DNA from: Spirochaetaceae bacterium
Lineage (GTDB): Bacteria; Spirochaetota; Spirochaetia; Treponematales; Breznakiellaceae
DNA length: 19,395 bases
NCBI GenBank assembly: GCA_031257135.1
Contig: JAIRPH010000036.1
Span: 1-19,395, forward strand
Direction of reading: 5' to 3'
Of the stretch, positions 1 through 6,374 are shown in pieces. The notes beneath the pieces were generated by a model. It did not search any database. It was not told the origin of the DNA and worked only from the letters and a program-made list of their open reading frames with translations. The first letter of the stretch is position 1, and the number at the start of each line of letters is the position of its first letter. The position numbers and the translations under genes are program-made.

Positions 1-53
1 GCCGAAAAGCTCAGGGCGCACAAAATGATATATCCGGCTAACTTTCTCGGCAC
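1..53 (-). CDS. N-terminus of an exported protein, cut by the window edge
   Basis: The reverse strand opens with GTG at 53-51 and reads VPRKLAGYIILCALSFS before running off the left edge. A strong ribosome site, GGAGG with a 5-base spacer, precedes the GTG. The peptide has a basic start (R3, K4) followed by a hydrophobic stretch, as in a Sec signal peptide. A good minus-strand promoter lies at 165-191. The product cannot be identified from 17 codons. The ribosome site, start and signal peptide together make the gene call reasonable despite its length. Confidence 0.6.
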   Translation of the reverse strand, partial: MPRKLAGYIILCALSFS

Positions 54-77
54 TTCAGCCTCCTTTTTTCTTTCATA

Positions 78-129
78 TTCCGTATCAGCGAGGTTCGCTT
101 TTCTTCCGTATCGGGGAAGTCCGCTTTTT
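78..129. repeat. Two tandem 26-bp repeats
   Basis: Copies 78-103 and 104-129 lie head to tail. Both begin TTCCGTATC and end in GT(T/C)CGCTTTT, with about five mismatches in 26 positions. They lie between the predicted promoter and the start codon of the left-edge gene, so they would be in its 5' leader. The rest of 54-438 is AT-rich promoter sequence, with a direct repeat TCACTTTTTT at 201-210 and 231-240. Confidence 0.55.
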
Positions 130-164
130 TCCAACGAACCGTCTAGTTAGTACGTTCTAATATA

Positions 165-191
165 ATTATATAAAACTAATTTTTTTGTCAA
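165..191 (-). promoter_or_regulatory. Sigma-70-like promoter for the left-edge gene
   Basis: On the minus strand there is a consensus -35 TTGACA (191-186) and a consensus -10 TATAAT (170-165), 15 bases apart. Reading TAATTA as the -10 instead gives 17. Transcription would start near 158, leaving a leader of about 105 nt that contains the tandem repeat at 78-129. The surroundings are very AT-rich. Confidence 0.5.
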
Positions 192-306
192 CAGGGTATT
201 TCACTTTTTTAAAAAAAATTAGGAGGTCAGTCACTTTTTTCAGGCATCGAATTGTCACCTTGTTTAAAAAAAATATTTTAAAAAAGCGAAAAACTACAGA
301 AATCTC

Positions 307-335
307 TTGATATTATTTTTATGGATTTCTATATT
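307..335 (+). promoter_or_regulatory. Predicted promoter of the parA-like operon
   Basis: TTGATA at 307-312 and TATATT at 330-335 are separated by exactly 17 bases, close to the sigma-70 consensus. Initiation near 342 would give a leader of about 97 nt before the ATG at 439. The leader shows no riboswitch that I recognise. Confidence 0.5.
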
Positions 336-438
336 ATATCTATAACTATTATGGCAATAAAAAAATTGTTTTCTCGCTCTGTGGATATATGTCTGCTTTT
401 CATAAACGGTATGACGCCCCAAAGGTTAGGGTGCAAAG

Positions 439-1230
439 ATGAGTAATAGTATGCTTTCCAAGACCATAGCTACCATAAATTTCAAGGGCGGCGTCGGAAA
501 AACGACGATGACTTGGTGTTTAGCCGAGTTAATTGCAAACTACCACGCGGTTATGGTCTTTGATCTTGACGCTCAGATGTCTCTTACGCAGGCAATCGCG
601 GGAAATGAAGGTAGCTTCAGGGCTAATAAATTTTCTAAATGGCTAGAAACCTCTTCTCAGCAGGAAAAAACTATCTATCACGCTCTGAAAAAATATGTAG
701 ATAATAGCGGATATAGTTTCAGCTCGGATTATATCTACAAAACACAACGAGGCTACGACTTTGTCCCGGCTGTAGAAGATTTATATTGGTTAGACCTAGA
801 GGCTTCCGGCGCGGATAGACGAACTATCCCCGGTTTTATGCGAAGCTTGTTAGGAAAAATCGGGGGCTTTAAAAAGTATGATTACGCGCTTTTTGACTGT
901 CCGCCGGCATTTACGTGGTTATCCTATTCGGTATTATCCTGTTGTGACTTAATTCTTATACCAGTAAATCCCGATTTTTATACCGTCGGCGGGGTGTACA
1001 AAATTTTTAACGCCTTAATAAAGTGGATAGAGCCTTTTCCCAAGATCGGGCTTTTTATGAATAAGGTAAAAACCACCATCGACCGAAAGACAAAAGCCTT
1101 AAAAATGACCTCTGAAACTCAATCCTATTGGGATGAGGTAAAGGAAATTTGCGAAGGAATTGCGGAAGAGCAGAATCTGGGCATCCGTTGTTTCGAGACC
1201 CCTATTTGCGATAGGGTAAGCATCAAATGA
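439..1230 (+). CDS. parA: ParA/Soj-family partition ATPase, probably truncated at its C-terminus
   Basis: This is a P-loop ATPase of the ParA family, which positions DNA or protein cargo using ATP-driven dimers on the nucleoid. The deviant Walker A motif KGGVGKTT lies at residues 16-23, the Walker A' aspartates in VFDLDAQ near 40-45, and Walker B in LFDCPP near 151-156. SNSM lies before the second Met, so the start could be at either Met. AGGGTG at 428-433 favours the first. The reading frame stops at TGA 1228-1230, but the same frame stays open for 28 more codons to TAA at 1315-1317. That TAA overlaps the start of the next gene. The protein of 263 residues is therefore likely a shortened version of a 292-residue ancestor. 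It is not clear whether it serves a plasmid-like element or a chromosomal cargo. No replication gene is nearby. Confidence 0.85.
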   Translation: MSNSMLSKTIATINFKGGVGKTTMTWCLAELIANYHAVMVFDLDAQMSLTQAIAGNEGSFRANKFSKWLETSSQQEKTIYHALKKYVDNSGYSFSSDYIYKTQRGYDFVPAVEDLYWLDLEASGADRRTIPGFMRSLLGKIGGFKKYDYALFDCPPAFTWLSYSVLSCCDLILIPVNPDFYTVGGVYKIFNALIKWIEPFPKIGLFMNKVKTTIDRKTKALKMTSETQSYWDEVKEICEGIAEEQNLGIRCFETPICDRVSIK

Positions 1231-1317
1231 GCTGTCGAAGAAGGAAGTATTCCTCAAGATGCGGTTGGCGACTTTAAGGGCCTTTGGAATGAACTTAAGG
1301 ATTTTTTAAATGGATAA
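1231..1317 (+). pseudogene. C-terminal tail of the ParA-like protein beyond the in-frame TGA
   Basis: Directly after the TGA the same frame encodes AVEEGSIPQDAVGDFKG followed by LWNELKDFLNG and a TAA at 1315-1317. Its composition looks like a normal protein tail, and its stop overlaps the next start (ATG 1310) by 8 bases, a typical arrangement of translationally coupled genes. The simplest reading is a recent CGA-to-TGA change. The 263-residue product may still work if the lost end is not essential. A sequencing error is possible. Confidence 0.6.
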
Positions 1318-1888
1318 TGATGAAGCGTTACAATGTTTTCTTGACGAACTCGGTGCGATTCGGATCGAGTTAAAAGAAATAAATCGAAAATTGAGAAATA
1401 CGGAAAAAATTATTTCCTATGCCTTCCCCCGATTTAAAGAACTGGCAAGGACGAAACCTGTTCAAGCAAGTTTGGACGAGGTGGATTTCAAACAGTTAAA
1501 AAGCACCCTGAAAGCCTCTAAGAACCAGTATGTTTTTCAGGAAGAAATAGAACGATATCCGGATAACATAGTGTTTGCTTTTGCCGAGTATTTAGGCATC
1601 GATAAAACAACGGATCGGGATGAAGCTTTTGACAAAATAGGAAAGAAACTGAACGCATCTCTTGCTACCGGTATCGGCTCTAACCGGCAATCCGCCAGGA
1701 AATGTAAATCCGGTAATCCACCGGAAACTCCGAAGCCGGAACTCAATAAGCATAACGACAATAAATCCCCCACTGAAGAAGCTGACCAAGACAAATCCGG
1801 TAATTTACCGGTTTGCAATTCAGGCGAAAGTCCTTCCCCGGAAGCCGGGAAGGATGGGTTTTTCCTGAACGGCGAACCCCTCCGGTAA
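1310..1888 (+). CDS. Conserved-looking partner of the ParA-like ATPase, function unknown
   Basis: This 192-residue protein is not recognised. It sits where a ParB-like or cargo-adaptor partner is usually found, in the ATPase operon. AAGGA at 1297-1301 is 8 bases upstream of the ATG, and the start overlaps the ancestral parA stop. Residues 5-35 are rich in charged heptads and may form a short coiled coil (LDELGAIRIELKEINRKLRN). Residues 50-120 look globular. From about residue 130 the sequence becomes a low-complexity tail rich in Pro, Ser, Lys and Glu, with SGN recurring (SGNPPE, SGNLPV). That tail is encoded by DNA carrying CCGGTAA palindromes, so it may come from small palindromic insertions or a binding-site cluster. 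No helix-turn-helix or ParB motif was seen. Confidence 0.65.
   Translation: MDNDEALQCFLDELGAIRIELKEINRKLRNTEKIISYAFPRFKELARTKPVQASLDEVDFKQLKSTLKASKNQYVFQEEIERYPDNIVFAFAEYLGIDKTTDRDEAFDKIGKKLNASLATGIGSNRQSARKCKSGNPPETPKPELNKHNDNKSPTEEADQDKSGNLPVCNSGESPSPEAGKDGFFLNGEPLR
1709..1725. repeat. CCGGTAA-type palindrome, copy 1
   Basis: TCCGGT and ACCGGA form a perfect 6-bp inverted repeat around a 5-base centre (AATCC), inside the coding sequence of the ParA partner. It shares the left half TCCGGTAAT with copy 2 at 1796-1811 and with a half-site at 1881-1889 over the stop codon. Confidence 0.6.
1797..1811. repeat. CCGGTAA-type palindrome, copy 2
   Basis: CCGGTAA and TTACCGG flank a single central T, giving a perfect 15-bp odd palindrome inside the partner gene. 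The spacing to copy 1 is 88 bp. A third half-site, TCCGGTAATCCGG, covers the stop codon at 1881-1893. Repeated palindromes beside a parA gene fit a partition site, but no binding protein is identified. Confidence 0.6.
1831..1854. repeat. 8-bp inverted repeat at the end of the ParA-partner gene
   Basis: TCCTTCCC (1831-1838) and GGGAAGGA (1847-1854) are perfect complements around an 8-base loop. TGGGTTTTT follows, so the hairpin could also slow transcription near the 3' end of the gene. It is a different sequence from the CCGGTAA palindromes. Confidence 0.5.
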
Positions 1889-1965
1889 TCCGGCGAGACG
1901 TCTTCGCAAGCCTCAGCTTTTGTGCGAGATGCCGCCCGGGGACGGCAAACAGCGAAATTTATAGC

Positions 1966-1986
1966 AGAGGTGGATTATCCGCCTCT
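1966..1986. terminator. Hairpin between converging genes, likely two-way terminator
   Basis: AGAGGTGGA and TCCGCCTCT pair over 9 positions (one G-T wobble) around a TTA loop, between the converging ends at 1888 and 1994. The T run is short on the plus strand (CTCTTTG) and AT-rich on the minus strand, so it is a moderate candidate for terminating either transcript. Confidence 0.45.
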
Positions 1987-1993
1987 TTGTCGT

Positions 1994-2824
1994 TTATTGG
2001 TTTAGCTCGTCTAAAAGGGTTTCGTATTCTTGTTTCCACCGATTGCGGTCATCTTCAAGGGCTGTCTTTTCTTGGCTTAATTCGGTTACTCTTTTGGATA
2101 AGCTGTCTTTTTCGGCGGTTAAGGCTGTATTTGCGCTGGTCAAGTCGGCGATTTTTTGGTCCTTTCCCTTATTTTCTGTTTCAAAGAATTTGTTTTCGGA
2201 GGTCAATCTTTGGTTTTCGGAGGTCAGGCGTTGACTCAAATCGGTGATAATAGCGATGTCCGCGATTTCCTTTTTTTGGGATTCGTTTTGGGAAGTCAAG
2301 GTTCTGTTTGCTGTCTTCAGTCGATCAACTTCTGCGTTTAAGAGGTTGCTGACCCGATCATTTTGGCTGATCCTCTTTTTAAGTTCCTCATTTTGCCCGA
2401 TTAAAGCGGTTTTTTCTGTGTTCAAGGTCTCATTTAAGTCGAGGATTGTGTTGAGAGTTTCCTCTTTATCGGCAATTTCTTGACGGAACGTTTCATTTTG
2501 AGCGTTTAAAGCGGCTTTTTCTGTGATCAAGGTTTGATTTATCGTGGTTAGGCGTTGATAGCTTTGCTCAAGGTCTCGGACTTTTCTTTGGAATCCTTGA
2601 TTTTCGTCGTTCAACCGCTGATTCGTAGCGTTCAGTCGGGAGATTTGCTGGGCATTGTCCGCGATTTCCTTTTTCTGGGATTCAATTTGCCCGGTTAAAG
2701 CGGCTTTTTCAGCGGTTAGGCGTTGAATTTCGGCTTTCAAGTCCGTTATTTCGGCATCCTGTTCCTGAGCGGTCAAGGTTTGGGCAAACAGCGCAAACGC
2801 AGTTAATATAATAATTTTCAGCAT
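1994..2824 (-). CDS. Exported long coiled-coil protein
   Basis: The start is ATG 2824-2822, with AAGGAAGG six bases upstream. Longer readings would run back into the preceding gene, so this start is preferred, giving 276 residues. Residues 1-19 (MLKIIILTAFALFAQTLTA) form a signal peptide with an Ala-X-Ala-like end. The rest is almost wholly coiled coil: heptads with recurring Leu and Asn, and imperfect repeats such as LTAEKAAL, LITEKAAL and LNTEKTAL with QNE/NQR turns. There is no enzyme motif. It is the third gene of the operon, 17 bases after the second vWA gene. It is probably a periplasmic spacer or scaffold working with the two vWA proteins. That role is inferred from context only. Confidence 0.75.
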   Translation of the reverse strand: MLKIIILTAFALFAQTLTAQEQDAEITDLKAEIQRLTAEKAALTGQIESQKKEIADNAQQISRLNATNQRLNDENQGFQRKVRDLEQSYQRLTTINQTLITEKAALNAQNETFRQEIADKEETLNTILDLNETLNTEKTALIGQNEELKKRISQNDRVSNLLNAEVDRLKTANRTLTSQNESQKKEIADIAIITDLSQRLTSENQRLTSENKFFETENKGKDQKIADLTSANTALTAEKDSLSKRVTELSQEKTALEDDRNRWKQEYETLLDELNQ

Positions 2825-2841
2825 TTTTTCCTTCCTTATCT

Positions 2842-4080
2842 TTAGTTTTTGCCGAAATCTCGGCGGATAAAGATACTCCAATCGTCGGATTCGGTTTCCA
2901 CGGTTTCGTTGAGGGATACGGAAAAAGTTTCTTTGCATTCGGGAAAGGTCGAAGCCGGATTGCAGTTGCTTACCTCTACGTTGAAAACATGGTCCCGGTT
3001 GAGGCTTCCCGGGTCCAGCAGGATTCTGATTTGTATCAACGCCGCATTGGATTGGGAAAGCGGGATGTCTCGGTACGCGAGGGTCATGCCTCGGTGCTGA
3101 GGGAAAACGCCGTTACATGGGGATTCATCTTTCCAGCTCACCCCTTCTTGGAGAGTGATGTCTACGTCCAGCTCCCAGGTGGTTTTGCGGAAGAGTTCCC
3201 GAAGTTTCAAGATGATTTCTCGGCGGTCCGAATATATCAAGGTTTTCATTTTGCTGGCAATATCTCTTTCAGTGTCGAATTCGTTTACATAGAGGGATAA
3301 GCCGCCGCCCATAGTTGCCAATTCATCCATAAAAGGCTTATTCGCGTCCGCGCTGAGGGCGATAGTTGAAACCGTCGCGATGCCCTCTTCACGATGTTTT
3401 TCCCAAACGAGTTTTTTAATCAGGTCGATTTCTTTTTTGTCAGTCGGGTCCCCGTCGGTGAGCAATATGACCCGATTTATAGCATTCGAATCGTAATTTA
3501 GCTGAACCTGATCGTATCCCATTTTCAAGGCTTCAAGAATAAAGGTGCTTCCTTGGGGATGGAGGCTGTTGACTACAGCGATGCATTTTTTCTGCTGATC
3601 AAGATTCCTGATCTGCGTCGGAGGCAAGATGAGTCTTTCTTTATTTTGGTCGTTGAAGATGACTACGGAAATGAAATCGGTTTCTTTCACGTCTTTGAAC
3701 AGTATTTCACAAATCCATTTCACCCATTTAATGCGGATTTCGTTTTTAAGTCCGGCATTAATCGGTTCTTCCATAGATTTGCTTGTGTCAAGGACGAAGC
3801 AGATATTTCTCGGTTTGGCGAAGGTTTTGGCAAAAGATACGTCTTTCAAGTAGGTCCACACTTGATCGATACTCGTAAAAGCCGGCGTTTGGGGTGGATT
3901 GATCATAATCGCGACGTCCGTATCTTCCGCGCCTGCCCGGATTTCCCGAATTACCCCGTTTGCCGGGTCCCGGGTCTGGGAGATTTTATAAAACCCGGAA
4001 ACCTTATTCGCAAGATTCACATCCTGCGCCGTCACCGGCAATACTCCAAAAAATATCCCCAAAATTAGTAGTGTTTTCAT
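2842..4080 (-). CDS. Exported von Willebrand factor A domain protein (second of pair)
   Basis: This is a 412-residue protein with a Sec signal peptide (MKTLLILGIFFGVLPVTAQD, cleavage near residue 19), then a short lead-in and a vWA domain at about 90-280. The metal-ion-dependent adhesion site is intact: DTSKS at 98-102, Thr in GSTF near 179 and Asp in LLTDGD near 209. Such domains bind a ligand through a coordinated divalent ion, usually in protein-protein contacts. The C-terminal part is beta-rich in appearance and unrecognised, with Cys residues near NPAS and PECKE. GGAGG lies 7 bases before the ATG. It sits between another vWA gene and a coiled-coil gene, which suggests a periplasmic or surface assembly. 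No lipobox is evident. Confidence 0.85.
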   Translation of the reverse strand: MKTLLILGIFFGVLPVTAQDVNLANKVSGFYKISQTRDPANGVIREIRAGAEDTDVAIMINPPQTPAFTSIDQVWTYLKDVSFAKTFAKPRNICFVLDTSKSMEEPINAGLKNEIRIKWVKWICEILFKDVKETDFISVVIFNDQNKERLILPPTQIRNLDQQKKCIAVVNSLHPQGSTFILEALKMGYDQVQLNYDSNAINRVILLTDGDPTDKKEIDLIKKLVWEKHREEGIATVSTIALSADANKPFMDELATMGGGLSLYVNEFDTERDIASKMKTLIYSDRREIILKLRELFRKTTWELDVDITLQEGVSWKDESPCNGVFPQHRGMTLAYRDIPLSQSNAALIQIRILLDPGSLNRDHVFNVEVSNCNPASTFPECKETFSVSLNETVETESDDWSIFIRRDFGKN

Positions 4081-4132
4081 AATTTTCCTCCTTTTCTTTT
4101 AAAAAACTTGATCGCTGAGATTCCAGAGAATT

Positions 4133-5635
4133 TCACGGATTCTCGACCAGCTCCCCGCCTAAAACCGCCTGATACTCTCGGATCGTCTTGCTATCCTTAT
4201 GCTCGATTTTGATCTTCGCTATAGGGAAGTTCGGCAAGGCTGTTTTGGGAAGAACTGCGGTCAATTCGATAGTATTGTATTTTTTGCCTCGGACCGTTTC
4301 CGTTATCTTCCCGGTATTTGCGGGCTTGGGAGAAATATTTTTCAATATCACCCCGGTTTCCGCAGTGACGCTAACCTCAAGATTATAAATGAATGAATCA
4401 AAAATTTCTTCAGGTTTTCCCGCAGTAAGCCAGACCAGACGGTTAGACAAATCCTCTGGGGTTTCGTATTCGGTTAGAGACAGCGAAAGTCCGCCCCCAA
4501 GTTGGGCTAACTCAGTCATAAGGGCTTTGTCTGCGTCATCTCCTATGGCGAAAGTAGCGGTAACGATGCCCTGCTTTCGGTTTTCCGCCGCGTATTGTTT
4601 GCATAGTTCCCTATCTGGTCCGAAGGTTTGCCCATCGGTGAGGAGTACCACCGTATTTATGCGATCCTTGTGAAAATTCCGCCGGACCAATTCGTACCCT
4701 TTTTCCAGACCCGGGGAAATAACCGTTCCCCCAGAAGGATACAGATTTCTAACCGCAGTGTTCAGAGCTTCTCTGTCCGCGCCGGTCCGCAAGGACCGGG
4801 CTGGCGCGAAAATGCCTCTGGGAATGTAATCCGGCGGACGATGGTCGAATAACGCCAGAGATACATAATCATCGTATTGAACCCAATCGTCCATAAGATA
4901 GGAAAATGCTTCCCGGACCAAATAAATTTTGCTGGTATTGCCGATGACGCCGCCCATGGACCCGCTAATATCGATGACAAAACAAATATTTTTCGGCTTA
5001 TCCGCATTTTTCGGCAGGTCCGTTAGGGTTTTCTTTTTCTGATCAATCTTCTCGATATTGACCAACGACGGATACGCAGTATAGTCAATCCGCAAATGTA
5101 CATCCCCTTGAGGGTCTGTAGTCTGAGTAATAGCGCATTCAAGCAGAACCAGATTTTCCTCTTCGGGCATTGCCGGGGGCAACGCGGTCAGAACGAACAC
5201 ATAGTGTTCCGACCAGCAGTCCCCGGCGGTTTTTGCGTCCACAATCCGGAGCCAAAGCCAATACCGCGCCGCATCCAGCCGATGAACCGAACCGAATATG
5301 GTATATCCCGCGCTGTACTGCTTACCCTTATCCGCAAGCCAACGGTTTTGAACATCTGGGGGAATCGCATCGCCCGCCTGCACGATGTTCCAGCCGTTCC
5401 GCCGCAGTTTGGCTAAGAGCTTTTCGGTAACAAGTTTTGCCACGTCTTTTTCTTCGTCCGTATCGACCGGAAGCAGAACCGCGACTGCCTTAGGCTCAAG
5501 AGACTTTCCCGTATCATAAGCCGCCACATCGATCACCGTATCGATGAACCGCGCCTGTTGAGAAAAGACCCCGAAAACCGCCGCAAAAAAATATACCCCG
5601 AAAAGACTTTTCTGAATTAAAGAAATAGTTGTCAT
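4133..5635 (-). CDS. Exported protein with N-terminal alpha/beta domain and von Willebrand A domain
   Basis: The protein has 500 residues. Residues 1-26 form a signal peptide ending FSQQA. Residues 45-170 look like a compact alpha/beta domain of the kind found in periplasmic lipoprotein-type proteins (AVAVLLPVDTD, then GYTIFGSVHRL). Its exact family is not certain. The vWA domain at about 212-395 has an intact MIDAS: DISGS at 222-226, Thr in SGGTVIS near 304 and Asp in LLTDGQ near 334. The C-terminal 100 residues appear beta-rich. It is the first gene of a three-gene operon, 52 bases ahead of the second vWA gene. The ribosome site is poor (AAGG only 1-2 bases before the ATG), so the true start or mode of initiation is uncertain. 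Confidence 0.85.
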   Translation of the reverse strand: MTTISLIQKSLFGVYFFAAVFGVFSQQARFIDTVIDVAAYDTGKSLEPKAVAVLLPVDTDEEKDVAKLVTEKLLAKLRRNGWNIVQAGDAIPPDVQNRWLADKGKQYSAGYTIFGSVHRLDAARYWLWLRIVDAKTAGDCWSEHYVFVLTALPPAMPEEENLVLLECAITQTTDPQGDVHLRIDYTAYPSLVNIEKIDQKKKTLTDLPKNADKPKNICFVIDISGSMGGVIGNTSKIYLVREAFSYLMDDWVQYDDYVSLALFDHRPPDYIPRGIFAPARSLRTGADREALNTAVRNLYPSGGTVISPGLEKGYELVRRNFHKDRINTVVLLTDGQTFGPDRELCKQYAAENRKQGIVTATFAIGDDADKALMTELAQLGGGLSLSLTEYETPEDLSNRLVWLTAGKPEEIFDSFIYNLEVSVTAETGVILKNISPKPANTGKITETVRGKKYNTIELTAVLPKTALPNFPIAKIKIEHKDSKTIREYQAVLGGELVENP

Positions 5636-5676
5636 ACCTTGTCAAATAATACCAAATTTTATGTCTATTAGTACTA

Positions 5677-5705
5677 ACTATATACTAAAAAATTTATTTC
5701 GTCAG
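5677..5705 (-). promoter_or_regulatory. Predicted promoter of the vWA operon
   Basis: On the minus strand CTGACG (5705-5700) and TATAGT (5682-5677) are 17 bases apart. That is four of six and five of six matches to the sigma-70 hexamers. It would start transcription near 5670 and give a leader of about 35 nt. The rest of 5636-5915 holds an AT palindrome TTTTTTGCAAAAAA near 5718-5732 and no gene that I can support. Confidence 0.5.
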
Positions 5706-5899
5706 GAATTTAGACGCTTTTTTGCAAAAAAATATTTCGCTTTTAGTGTCAGATACCTGTGACGCCCCGCCAGCAGATTTAAGTTTTTACCTTGAGCTAA
5801 AATACATAAAGGGCAGTGCCGTCCGGTAGCCTGAAAAATCTTGCGAAGGAAACAGACAAAGCCGTCGTCAGTCATTACGAGATAATGCTAATAAAATTT

Positions 5900-5913
5900 C
5901 ATACTATAGTATG
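5900..5913. repeat. Perfect 14-bp palindrome
   Basis: CATACTATAGTATG is its own reverse complement. It lies just past the terminator of the TSCPD gene and about 195 bp upstream of the vWA operon promoter. It could be an operator, but no regulator gene is adjacent. Confidence 0.4.
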
Positions 5914-5914
5914 G

Positions 5915-5940
5915 AAAAACCCGCCTCTGAAGGGGCGGGC
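5915..5940 (-). terminator. Rho-independent terminator of the TSCPD gene
   Basis: Read on the minus strand, CCCGCC pairs with GGCGGG around a loop including CCTTCAGA, followed at once by TTTTTCC. It starts 9 bases after the stop codon of the TSCPD gene and separates it from the vWA operon. Confidence 0.75.
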
Positions 5941-5948
5941 GTAGGAGT

Positions 5949-6197
5949 CTACTTATGTTCAAGAGCCTTAGAGACTGCTGTGGCTAATTGATCGGGACAA
6001 GAAGTGCCGCGGCCGCCGCAATCGACGCCTTTCAGCCGCTTTATTAGCTCTCCGGGTTCCATGCCCTCGGCGAGTATGGAAATACCCTTGAGATTCCCGT
6101 TACAGCCTCCCTCAAAAGCTATATCCTGGACCTTATTATCCTTTATGTTAAAACGGATTTTTCTTGAACAGGTTCCTACAGTTGAATATTCAAACAT
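5949..6197 (-). CDS. TSCPD-domain protein, small
   Basis: This is an 82-residue protein of the TSCPD family (the small stand-alone form, named after a conserved Thr-Ser-Cys-Pro-Asp motif). The start MFEYSTVG at 6197 is chosen because GGAGG lies seven bases upstream. An in-frame extension to 6338 exists but has no ribosome site and reads as basic filler. Four conserved cysteines are visible: GTCSRKI near residue 9, GGCNGNL near 34, and VDCGGRGTSCPDQL near 58-70. The same motif occurs at the C-terminus of vitamin B12-dependent ribonucleotide reductases, where it may bind metal or nucleic acid. The role of the stand-alone form is not established. It is a single gene with its own terminator, divergent from the sugar ABC operon. 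Confidence 0.85.
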   Translation of the reverse strand: MFEYSTVGTCSRKIRFNIKDNKVQDIAFEGGCNGNLKGISILAEGMEPGELIKRLKGVDCGGRGTSCPDQLATAVSKALEHK

Positions 6198-6329
6198 ATA
6201 ACGCCTCCGTCTTTTTCTAATATACCGAATTTTCCCGGTTTCGGGTACTTTTATTATTGTGGTATATTTTCGTAAACGTCGGTTCGGTTCGGTTTGCCGT
6301 TTATCCGCGTCGGAAAACGTAAATTTATG

Positions 6330-6358
6330 TTGTAACAAAATATAAAGAGCTATATACT
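6330..6358 (+). promoter_or_regulatory. Possible promoter of the sugar ABC operon
   Basis: TTGTAA (6330-6335) and TATACT (6353-6358) are 17 bases apart. The start would fall near 6365, inside the ribosome site AGGAG (6364-6368), leaving an unusually short leader, so the true promoter may lie upstream. A near-palindrome ACGTAAATTTATGT at 6317-6330 overlaps the -35 and could be an operator. Nearby are TCGGT direct repeats (around 6275-6290). Confidence 0.3.
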
Positions 6359-6374
6359 AAATCAGGAGCCGAGA

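Noticed and set aside
1228..1230. Selenocysteine or recoded TGA in the ParA-like gene
   Set aside because: A small AGGAA/TTCCT stem follows, but it is not a convincing insertion element. ParA proteins have no known use for selenocysteine, and the other genes in the window use normal stops.
1813..2247. A 144-codon plus-strand frame reading through the convergent gap
   Set aside because: It overlaps the ends of two real genes and is rich in Arg, Phe and Ser without any start signal.
3553..4068. A 171-codon open frame on the plus strand
   Set aside because: It is antisense to the second vWA gene, whose signal peptide and metal-site residues are clear.
5949..6338. Longer TSCPD protein starting at 6338
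   Set aside because: The 47-residue extension is basic and lacks a ribosome site, while MFEYSTVG at 6197 has a perfect one and matches the family's usual length.
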